From the NCBI GenBank assembly GCA_965247295.1, contig CBDFGQ010000007.1, forward strand, positions 434,001 through 498,000: 64,000 nt of DNA, read 5' to 3'. The stretch comes from CBDFGQ01 sp965247295. Lineage in GTDB: Bacteria; Chloroflexota; Dehalococcoidia; Lucifugimonadales; JAGWBF01. Position numbers and translations under genes: made by a program. The stretch's first letter is position 1. Each line of letters starts with the position of its first letter. The notes under the pieces were generated by a model. That model did not search any database and was not told the DNA's origin. It saw only the letters and a list, made by a program, of their open reading frames with translations. Shown in pieces: positions 26,543 to 33,522 of this stretch.

Positions 26543-26965
26543 ATGGGAGAGGACGGGAACTTGGCGTTGGGGAAAATAAAGGAGCCGCGCTACGTAGTCG
26601 ATCTAGCGCGTCAGTTACGCAAGGATCAGACAACCGCAGAACAGCTGCTGTGGGCGTGCCTGAGGGATCGGCGCATCGCGGGCGCCAAGTTTCGCCGCCA
26701 GCATCCGCTTGGGCGTTATATCGCCGACTTTTACTGCCATGAGGCGAATCTGGTAATTGAGCTTGAGGGTAGCATTCATAATAAAGAGGGTCAGAGGGAG
26801 TATGATGCTGCAAGGCAGGAAATAATGGAGCAGCGCGGTATCACAGTCCTCTATTTCAGGAACGATCGGTTGATACGAGAACTTGAAGGCGTTCTTGCTG
26901 AGATAGTCAATGCTTTACCTGTTTCGCCTTCGCCCCTCTCCCGTCTGGAGAGGGGTCGGGGGTGA
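26543..26965 (+). CDS. DUF559 endonuclease-like protein
   Basis: 140 residues from ATG 26543. The Vsr-like PD-(D/E)xK nuclease fold is recognised from ARQLRKDQTTAEQLLWACLR, KFRRQHPLGRYIADFYC (catalytic Asp) and NLVIELEGSIH (catalytic Glu; usual form is EVDGxxH), then GITVLYFRNDRLIRELEGVL. DUF559 proteins are small predicted nucleases often found in repeat-rich, mobile surroundings. The gene is bracketed by 52-bp direct repeats, and its last 12 residues (SPSPLSRLERGR) are encoded by a related palindrome. GC content is lower than in its neighbours, consistent with acquisition. Confidence 0.8.
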   Translation: MGEDGNLALGKIKEPRYVVDLARQLRKDQTTAEQLLWACLRDRRIAGAKFRRQHPLGRYIADFYCHEANLVIELEGSIHNKEGQREYDAARQEIMEQRGITVLYFRNDRLIRELEGVLAEIVNALPVSPSPLSRLERGRG

Positions 26966-27099
26966 GGGTGGCAAGGGAGAGAACCGTGGGCAGGCTAAGG
27001 TCAGAATGGTATCTATTGGCGGTTATCCTGGGATAGGGGGCCTTCGCGGTCGCTTCCTAATGTCGTCCACGCAGGCGTGGTACAGTGGAAAGGGGACAA

Positions 27100-27151
27100 G
27101 CCGGCATGCTAGCTAAACCCTCACCCCTGCCCCTCTCCCACTGGGAGAGGG
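27100..27151 (+). repeat. 52-bp direct repeat, right copy
   Basis: Second copy of the sequence at 26484-26535, including the duplicated hydantoinase stop and the palindrome CCCTCTCCCA-C-TGGGAGAGGG (27131-27151). It lies 29 bp before the first cupin gene. Confidence 0.85.
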
Positions 27152-27180
27152 GTTAAGGGTCTGGGGAAGGAGGAGTAACT

Positions 27181-27516
27181 ATGTATCTCAGACTTTATTC
27201 CGGTGACGACGGTCAGTCCCACTTCGAAGATCTGGGGCTGCCAGTGGGTCCCGTGGAGGGCTCGGACGTGCAGCCGGCCACGGGCATAACCTTCCGGAGT
27301 TCCGAGCCGGGCGAGTTTATGGACTGGCATCAGGCGCCACGACGCCAGTACGTGATCACCCTGTCCGGACAGGTCGAGATAGGCATCGGAGACGGCAGTG
27401 TGCGGCGGCTCGGGCCTGGGGATGTCATGCTGGCCGAGGACCTGACGGGACGTGGGCACACCACTCGGGTAGTGGGCAATGGGCCGCGGCTGTCCGCCGC
27501 CGTACCCCTGGCCTGA
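27181..27516 (+). CDS. Small cupin-domain protein (first of two)
   Basis: 111 residues forming one cupin_2 barrel: SSEPGEFMDWHQAPRRQYVI carries the first metal-site residues, VEIGIGDGSVRRLGPGDVML the second turn, and GRGHTTRVVG the last His. A single cupin of this size is often a metal-binding, non-oxidative or regulatory protein. It is roughly 50% identical to the next gene, so the two probably arose by tandem duplication. ATG 27181 follows GGAAGGAGGAGTAACT. Confidence 0.85.
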   Translation: MYLRLYSGDDGQSHFEDLGLPVGPVEGSDVQPATGITFRSSEPGEFMDWHQAPRRQYVITLSGQVEIGIGDGSVRRLGPGDVMLAEDLTGRGHTTRVVGNGPRLSAAVPLA

Positions 27517-27619
27517 CCGCCGTCTGGGCCGGCCACCGTAAATGGCGGGAGATGATACAGAGATGTATCGTGCCCTTCGTTGGAAATAATGGGGCTGCGC
27601 CGGATGGAGGAGGGCAACC

Positions 27620-27976
27620 TTGTACTATCGGCTCTACGCGGGGGAGGATGGGAAGTCACACTTTGAGGAGCTCGCCCTGCCAGTCGCGCCCAGCGAGCAG
27701 GAGCACTGGAAAACGGGGAGCATCCCACTGCAGGCGGTCAAAGGCATCGTCTTCCGGCGCATGGAGCTGGGCGAGTTCGTGGATTGGCACAACGCGCCGC
27801 GACGGCACTATGACATCACAATTTCTGGCTACGTCGAAGTAGGGGTCGGCGATGGGTCCGTGCTGACGCTCGGTCCCGAGGACGTACTTCTGGGAGAGGA
27901 CCTGACGGGCCAGGGCCACACATCTCGGATCGTGGGCAATGAGCCGCGTGTGTTCGCCCTTGTGCCCCTCGCCTGA
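27620..27976 (+). CDS. Small cupin-domain protein (second of two)
   Basis: 118 residues from TTG 27620, supported by GGAGGAGGGCAACC just upstream. Same layout as its upstream paralogue: ELGEFVDWHNAPRRHYDITI, VEVGVGDGSVLTLGPEDVLL, GQGHTSRIVG. The two cupins likely act on related ligands in the catabolic cluster with the hydantoinase and amidohydrolase genes, but nothing in the sequence names the ligand. Confidence 0.85.
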   Translation: MYYRLYAGEDGKSHFEELALPVAPSEQEHWKTGSIPLQAVKGIVFRRMELGEFVDWHNAPRRHYDITISGYVEVGVGDGSVLTLGPEDVLLGEDLTGQGHTSRIVGNEPRVFALVPLA

Positions 27977-28026
27977 TGATTGACCAGGCTGGTTCAGCCC
28001 CAAATGATATTTGAAGAGTAAGGTTC

Positions 28027-30822
28027 ATGGCTCGAGAAGCGATGGGGGAGATTCCCAAGGCGTACAACGCCGCCGACGTCGAGGGGCGGATCTACGACAG
28101 CTGGATAGCGAAAGGCTACTTCACTCCCAGCATCGACCCACAGAGGCGGCCCTTCGTTGTCATCATGCCGCCGCCCAACGTGACCGGGGAGCTGCACCTG
28201 GGCCACGCCCTGACCGCCTCCGTACAGGATGTCCTGTGCCGCTGGCACCGCATGCTTGGGGAGCCCACCCTGTGGCTGCCGGGGAAGGACCATGCCGGAA
28301 TCGCCACCCAGTGGGCCGTGGAGCAGCGGTTGGCGGCGGAGGGGACCAGCCGGCAGGAGCTTGGCCGGGAAAAGTTCCTGGAGCGTGTTTGGGAATGGGT
28401 CGGCAGGTACGGGAACACCATTGACCAGCAACACCAAAGACTGGGGACCTCCTGCGACTGGAGCCGCCTTCGCTTTACCCTGGACCCTGGCCCGAGCAGG
28501 GCGGTGCGCACAACCTTCGTCAACCTCTATAGGAAGGGCCTCATCTACAGGGGTGAGCGCATCATCAACTGGTGCCCCCGGTGTTCCACGGCCCTGTCGG
28601 ACCTGGAGGTGGAGCACGAGGAGCACGAGGGCAGGCTGTACTACATTCGCTATCCCCTGGCCGATGGTGACGGGCATATAACCGTGGCTACCACCCGCCC
28701 CGAGAGCATGCTGGGGGATACTGCCGTGGCCGTGCATCCGGAGGATGTAAGATACCAGAAGATCGTAGGTAGCGTCGTGGTGCTGCCCATTATGGGCCGG
28801 CGGATTCCCGTCGTGGCCGACCCCCTGATCGATCCCGAGTTCGGTAGCGGCGCCCTCAAGGTCACACCCGCCCACGACGCCGCCGACTTCGAGATCGGCC
28901 AGCGCCACGGCTTCCCGTCGATTACCGTAGTTGGTGCCGATGGCAACATGACATCCGAGGCCGGGCCCTATGCGGGCCAGGAGCGGTTCCAGTGCCGCGA
29001 GGCCGTGGTTAGGCAGCTGGAGGCGGAGGGATTCCTGGAGAGAGCGGAGCCCTACCGCCACGGGGTCGGGCACTGCCAGCGGTGCAAGACGGTGGTAGAG
29101 CCCCTGGTGAGCATTCAGTGGTTCCTGAATGTCGGGAGCCATGACGATCCCAGTTCCATCGCGGGCCGGGCTTACAGCGCCGTGGCCGCGGGCCGTGTGC
29201 GCATCGTGCCCGAGAGGTTTTCCCGGGTATACCTCAACTGGCTGGAAAACATCCGGGACTGGTGCATCAGCCGGCAGCTGTGGTGGGGACACCGCATTCC
29301 GGTGTGGTACTGCCGAGACTGCGATGGCCAGGTGGTGGAAGTGGAAGACCCGGACCGCTGCGTCCACTGCGGCTCGGGGCGCCTCGTTCAGGACCCGGAC
29401 GTCTTGGACACCTGGTTCAGCTCGGCGCTGTGGCCCCACTCTACCATGGGCTGGCCCGATGAGACCGATGACTACAGCTACTTCTACCCCCAGGATGGTC
29501 ACGACCTCGCGGTGGAGGGCCATGACTCCTTCGTAATGGTGACGGGATACGATATCCTCTTCTTCTGGGTGGCCCGCATGATAATGATGGGCCGGGCGAA
29601 TACGGGCAGGGAACCCTTCCACACCGTCTTCCTTCACGGTCTGATCCGGGATACCCAGGGCGTGAAGATGAGCAAGACCAAGGGTAACGTGCTGGACCCC
29701 ATCCAGCTTATCCAGGAGTTCGGTACCGACGCCCTGCGCTTTGCCCTGACCACCGGCACGGCCCCAGGCAATGACCTTCGCCTGGGCGAGTCCAAGCTGG
29801 AGTCCAGCCGTAACTTTGCCAACAAGCTGTGGAACGCGGCCCGTTTCGTCATGACCAGCCTGGAGGGTGCAGAGCCATCTTCTGTACAGGGTTGGTACGA
29901 TCTGCCGGAGCTCAGGAGCCGCCGGGAGGACGGGGTCGTCTTACCAGCCACGGGTTCTCGCCAGGACAGGTGGATTCTCCACCGGCTGAACCTGGCCGTC
30001 GGCTCGGTCGGCTCATATCTGAAGGCATATCAGCTTGGAGAGGCGCAGCGGACGATCTACGAGTTCCTGTGGGGCGAGTACTGCGACTGGTACATCGAGC
30101 TGGCTAAGGTGCGGCTACGGGCGGGGGACACGGGGCCGTTGAGGGTCCTGGCCCACGTCCTGGAGCGGACACTCCGGTTGCTGCACCCGTTTATGCCCTT
30201 TATCACCGAGGAGATATGGCTCAACCTGCTGAAGCGCCTCCCCAGGGAGGGAGACCCTTCCGCCGGCTCAGGGCAGGCTCTGCCCGACTCCATCATGGTC
30301 GCGCCGTACCCTCAATCCGAAGGTAGCCGCAACGACCAGCAGGCCGACCAGGAGATGTCCAGCATAATTCTCATGGTCCAGGCTATCAGGAACGCCCGCG
30401 CCCAGCTTCGCATCCCATCAGGCCAGTACCTGGAAGCCACGGTGGATGCCAACGGATTGAGAGAGACTATCGAGCAGGAGTCCCCGTCGATCTGCACCCT
30501 GGCTAGGGTGCGCCCTCTCCGTGTACTGGATGGCTCCGTTGGGCGTCCGCCGGCGGGTGAAGCGATGACTCTGGTAGTGGACCCGCTGGTGATAACGCTA
30601 CCCCTGGCCGGCGTGGTGGATATCTCCGCGGAAAGGTCTCGGCTGGGGAAGGAGCTGGAGGAATGCTCTTCCAGCATGGAGCGAGTACGGGGCCTTCTGG
30701 ATAACCCAAACTTCCGGGCCAGGGCTCCCGAAGAGGTGGTGGAGCGGGAGGAGGAGCGGCTGAAGTCCCTCCAGGAACGCGAGCGGCGCTTGGCCGAATC
30801 CCTTTCCCAGCTGCCGTCGTGA
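28027..30822 (+). CDS. valS: Valine--tRNA ligase
   Basis: 931 residues, class I synthetase. HIGH motif in PPPNVTGELHLGHAL, editing domain with TTRPESMLGDTAVAVHP and PAHDAADFEIGQRH, zinc-like CxxC pairs (WCPRC; CRDCDG, CVHCGSG), KMSKS as KMSKTKGN, anticodon domain, and the C-terminal Val-arm coiled coil (RLGKELEECSSSMERVRGLL). It charges tRNA-Val and edits threonyl adducts. The stretch encoded at 30254-30284 (DPSAGSGQALP, about residues 743-753) looks like a dispersed repeat inserted in frame. ATG 28027 follows a weak AAGG. Confidence 0.97.
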   Translation: MAREAMGEIPKAYNAADVEGRIYDSWIAKGYFTPSIDPQRRPFVVIMPPPNVTGELHLGHALTASVQDVLCRWHRMLGEPTLWLPGKDHAGIATQWAVEQRLAAEGTSRQELGREKFLERVWEWVGRYGNTIDQQHQRLGTSCDWSRLRFTLDPGPSRAVRTTFVNLYRKGLIYRGERIINWCPRCSTALSDLEVEHEEHEGRLYYIRYPLADGDGHITVATTRPESMLGDTAVAVHPEDVRYQKIVGSVVVLPIMGRRIPVVADPLIDPEFGSGALKVTPAHDAADFEIGQRHGFPSITVVGADGNMTSEAGPYAGQERFQCREAVVRQLEAEGFLERAEPYRHGVGHCQRCKTVVEPLVSIQWFLNVGSHDDPSSIAGRAYSAVAAGRVRIVPERFSRVYLNWLENIRDWCISRQLWWGHRIPVWYCRDCDGQVVEVEDPDRCVHCGSGRLVQDPDVLDTWFSSALWPHSTMGWPDETDDYSYFYPQDGHDLAVEGHDSFVMVTGYDILFFWVARMIMMGRANTGREPFHTVFLHGLIRDTQGVKMSKTKGNVLDPIQLIQEFGTDALRFALTTGTAPGNDLRLGESKLESSRNFANKLWNAARFVMTSLEGAEPSSVQGWYDLPELRSRREDGVVLPATGSRQDRWILHRLNLAVGSVGSYLKAYQLGEAQRTIYEFLWGEYCDWYIELAKVRLRAGDTGPLRVLAHVLERTLRLLHPFMPFITEEIWLNLLKRLPREGDPSAGSGQALPDSIMVAPYPQSEGSRNDQQADQEMSSIILMVQAIRNARAQLRIPSGQYLEATVDANGLRETIEQESPSICTLARVRPLRVLDGSVGRPPAGEAMTLVVDPLVITLPLAGVVDISAERSRLGKELEECSSSMERVRGLLDNPNFRARAPEEVVEREEERLKSLQERERRLAESLSQLPS
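30254..30284 (+). repeat. Dispersed CTTCG...GCTCAGGGCAGGCTC-type repeat inside valS
   Basis: ACCCTTCCGCCGGCTCAGGG followed by CAGGCTCTGCCC resembles the widespread repeat family built on TTCGACAAGCTCAGGACAGG. It is read in frame and adds about 11 residues to the ValRS anticodon-binding region without breaking the frame. A relative is at 53531-53590. Confidence 0.55.
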
Positions 30823-30962
30823 GAGACCATTCGTGTCCACTGACAGTGCGTCCGCGGAAAGTGCGCATAGATTCCCAGCACGTACCCCTTTCCTCTCGAT
30901 TGGGGAAGGTTGGGATGGGTGGGGCGATGCTCCCTGATCCTTCGGCCAGCTAAGTCCGTGCC

Positions 30963-31607
30963 CTAGAGGCCCAGCAGGCTGTCGGAGGGCCGGAGGGTGT
31001 GGAGCTTCTCAAGACCTTTGCGGGTGTCGCTGGCGACCCGGGCGGGGTCCCATATCTTGAGCCTCCGCTTGAACAGCCGGTAGGTGAACTCCTTCAACTC
31101 CGTAAGGCTGAGGGACTTCCGCCCCGGCTCTCCCTTTTCGGCGAGGAACTCGTTTAGGAGATTGGTGCGGGTTTCTTCGTACAATCTGAGGAAAGCCTCC
31201 TCCACGAGCTCTTCGGAATCTGAAAAGCCCTTGGCTTTATGCTGTTTGCGCACCTCTTCCTCTACAGCCAGCTGAAGGGCCTCCTCTACAACTACCCCGT
31301 ACCAGTAATTTAGGAATGCCCGGTACTTGTTTGTGCCTATAAATTGGAGAAACTCCCGTGTGCTGACCTCCGAAGGCAGCTTTCCGTGGAACAGCAACCG
31401 TTCCTTTTCCTCCAGCGGCACCAGCCCGTCCACCTCCTGGCAAAGGCGCTCCGCCAGAAGGAGCCAGTCGAAGGCCTCGCCGAGGACCAGGTAGCTGTAG
31501 TGGCGCCCCTGGAACTCCTCGTCCGGAAGTCCCCAGATACCGACGGCTTCCAGGAGGGCGAGGTGCCACTCCTTTCCGGCCTGGACTGCCTCTTTGAGGT
31601 GCCGCAC
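30963..31607 (-). CDS. Hypothetical helical protein downstream of polX
   Basis: 214 residues from GTG 31607; I do not recognise the family. It is predicted mostly helical, rich in Glu, Leu and Lys, with two Trp/Tyr-rich stretches (WGLPDEEFQGRHYSYLVLGE and FIGTNKYRAFLNYWYGVVVE) and a basic C-terminus. The same frame stays open upstream as far as the polX stop and there reads like a protein N-terminus (HKKKPPPGDEAGRDPKVLAR), but without a usual start codon, so the annotated start may be wrong. It follows polX on the same strand and may be co-transcribed. Confidence 0.6.
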   Translation of the reverse strand: MRHLKEAVQAGKEWHLALLEAVGIWGLPDEEFQGRHYSYLVLGEAFDWLLLAERLCQEVDGLVPLEEKERLLFHGKLPSEVSTREFLQFIGTNKYRAFLNYWYGVVVEEALQLAVEEEVRKQHKAKGFSDSEELVEEAFLRLYEETRTNLLNEFLAEKGEPGRKSLSLTELKEFTYRLFKRRLKIWDPARVASDTRKGLEKLHTLRPSDSLLGL

Positions 31608-31708
31608 GGCGTCGGGCTCTCCCCTGGCCAGTACCTTAGGGTCGCGGCCTGCCTCGTCGCCCGGTGGTGGCTTTTTCTTATGGCTGCGTGCGTTGATGTG
31701 TCCGGTCC

Positions 31709-33478
31709 TTAACGCTGGCCCCGACGGGTCAGCACGTCCTTTCGCTGGGGCTTGGGCGTATTTATGTATGCCAGGAACTCTTCCATGGGAAGGGTGTTGA
31801 CTATATGTCTTGCCTCACACCAACCGCGCCGGGCTCCGGCGACCCCAAAACGCATATTGCCGAGGTGGGTGCGGGAGTGGGAATCTGTGCTGATGATCAA
31901 GGGTACCCCCATCTGCGCCGCCTTGAGGATATGGGTATCCTTCAGGTCCAGCCGTTCAGGAGACCCATTTATCTCCATCGCGGTGCCCGTTTCTACGGCG
32001 GCCTGGAACAGGGCATCAATGTCCACGTCCACCGGCTCCCTGCTCCCCAGCAGCCGGCACGTGGGGTGGCCGATGACAGTTACATGGGGGTGGTGCATCG
32101 CCTGGATGATCCTCTGGGTCATCACGCTGGAATCCTGGCCCATAGACGAATGGACCGAGGCTACCACCACGTCCAACTGTTCCAGCAGCTCCTTCGGGTA
32201 GTCCAGGGATCCATCGGCGCGCAGGTCCACCTCCGAGCCACACAGGACCTTTATGGGATACCGCTCGTCCAACTCATGCAGAATATCGATCTGTTTGAGC
32301 AGGCGCTCCTGTGACAGCCCATTGGCGATTCCCCGGCCCGCCGAGTGGTCGGTAATTGCCACGTACTCGTAGCCCTGGCTTATCGCAGCTTCCACCATGG
32401 CCTCCAGGGCGTCGCGCCCGTCGCTCCACTCGCTGTGAACGTGGAGGTCTCCCCTGATATCCGAAGCATGTACAAGCTCAGGAATGGTCCCCTTCACGGC
32501 CATGTCGATCTCCCACATGCCCTCCCTTATCTCTGGCGGTATCACTGGAAGCCCCAGGCGCCGGTAGAAGCCTTCCTCATCGGCGTATTTCTCCAGCGCC
32601 CCCGTCTTCTGTACGGTGATGCCGTACTCGTTGAGGGACAGCCCCTGCTGGTTGGCGTAGTCCCGGAGCCGGATATTGTGCTGCTGGCTGCCCGTGAAAT
32701 ATTGAAGCATGGCCCCATAAGAGCCGTCCTCGACGATTTGCAGGTCTACCTGAAGGCCGGGCTCCACAACCACGCTGGTCTTCTTTGGGCCGTGGACCAG
32801 CACCTCCCGTACCATGGGCAGGCAGGCGAGGGCGTCCATGGCCAGCTCCGCGTCCTGGGCGGTCCCCATGATGTCGATGTCGCCCACCGTCTCCTTCCAG
32901 CGCCGCAAACTGCCGGCGGGGCTGAGCTTGTCTATCCTGGGGTACGCCTCACGGAGACCCGAGATGACGCTGTCGGCCACGGCGATTGCCTGTCCGATGG
33001 GGACCCTGTGGTCCTTGGTACGTAGGGAGCGGATGTGGCGCAGGATGTTCTGGGCAGTCTTCTCCCCCAGGCCGGGGAGGGCCGCCAGCCGCCCGTCCAG
33101 GATAGCCCTCTCGACCTCCTCGATGGTGCTGGCCCCCGATTCGCGGGCGATGAGCGTGGCGGTCTTGGGGCCGATGCCGGGCACGCTCATCAGAGTGAGG
33201 ACGCCATCGGGCAGCTCACCCTTAAGGCGCTCGTAAGTCGCTACACTGCCGGAGTTGACCAGTTCCTGGATCTTCTTGCTGATGGCGTCGCCGATGCCTG
33301 GGACCGCCTTCAACTCCTTGCCGTCGTTGACGGCCTGCTCCAGGGAGAATGGAAGCTGCTCTATGGTGCGGGCGGCCCGCTGGTAGGCGCGAATCTTGAA
33401 TATGCTGTCCCCCTTCATCTCCAGAAGGGCAGCCATGTTCTCGAACAGGTCGGATATTTCCGCGTTGGTGGTGGGCAT
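31709..33478 (-). CDS. polX: DNA polymerase/3'-5' exonuclease PolX
   Basis: 589 residues. An N-terminal helix-hairpin-helix region has VPGIGDAIS, VPGIGPKTA and LPGLGEKTA; the family X nucleotidyltransferase site is GSLRRWKETVGDIDIMGT with the third Asp in QVDLQIVED; the C-terminal PHP domain has DLHVHSEWSDGRD, TDHS, SEVD, HPTCR and STDSHSR metal ligands. It acts in base-excision and gap repair. It lies 44 bp after secA on the same strand. Confidence 0.95.
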   Translation of the reverse strand: MPTTNAEISDLFENMAALLEMKGDSIFKIRAYQRAARTIEQLPFSLEQAVNDGKELKAVPGIGDAISKKIQELVNSGSVATYERLKGELPDGVLTLMSVPGIGPKTATLIARESGASTIEEVERAILDGRLAALPGLGEKTAQNILRHIRSLRTKDHRVPIGQAIAVADSVISGLREAYPRIDKLSPAGSLRRWKETVGDIDIMGTAQDAELAMDALACLPMVREVLVHGPKKTSVVVEPGLQVDLQIVEDGSYGAMLQYFTGSQQHNIRLRDYANQQGLSLNEYGITVQKTGALEKYADEEGFYRRLGLPVIPPEIREGMWEIDMAVKGTIPELVHASDIRGDLHVHSEWSDGRDALEAMVEAAISQGYEYVAITDHSAGRGIANGLSQERLLKQIDILHELDERYPIKVLCGSEVDLRADGSLDYPKELLEQLDVVVASVHSSMGQDSSVMTQRIIQAMHHPHVTVIGHPTCRLLGSREPVDVDIDALFQAAVETGTAMEINGSPERLDLKDTHILKAAQMGVPLIISTDSHSRTHLGNMRFGVAGARRGWCEARHIVNTLPMEEFLAYINTPKPQRKDVLTRRGQR

Positions 33479-33522
33479 GGTGGAACCTTGCCGGACCTAA
33501 TTAGGCAGGTAAAAGCCGCCCA

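Larger units (their letters stand above)
26543..27151 (+). mobile_element. Candidate DUF559-palindrome cassette inserted after the hydantoinase gene
   Basis: The unit between the left and right 52-bp repeats contains the DUF559 gene, a third palindrome (CCCCTCTCC-CGTCT-GGAGAGGGG, near 26933-26955) and about 130 bp of unannotated DNA. Removing one repeat plus the cassette would join the hydantoinase gene directly to the cupin gene. Whether it moves by itself is not known. Confidence 0.5.

Noticed and set aside
26484..27151. CRISPR array from the repeated palindromes near DUF559
   Set aside because: Only two long copies 616 bp apart with a gene between, no regular spacers and no cas genes.
27994..29637. 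547-codon open frame on the minus strand opposite valS
   Set aside because: It is the antisense shadow of a GC-rich, strongly conserved gene; the translation is His/Pro/Gly-rich and has no family features.
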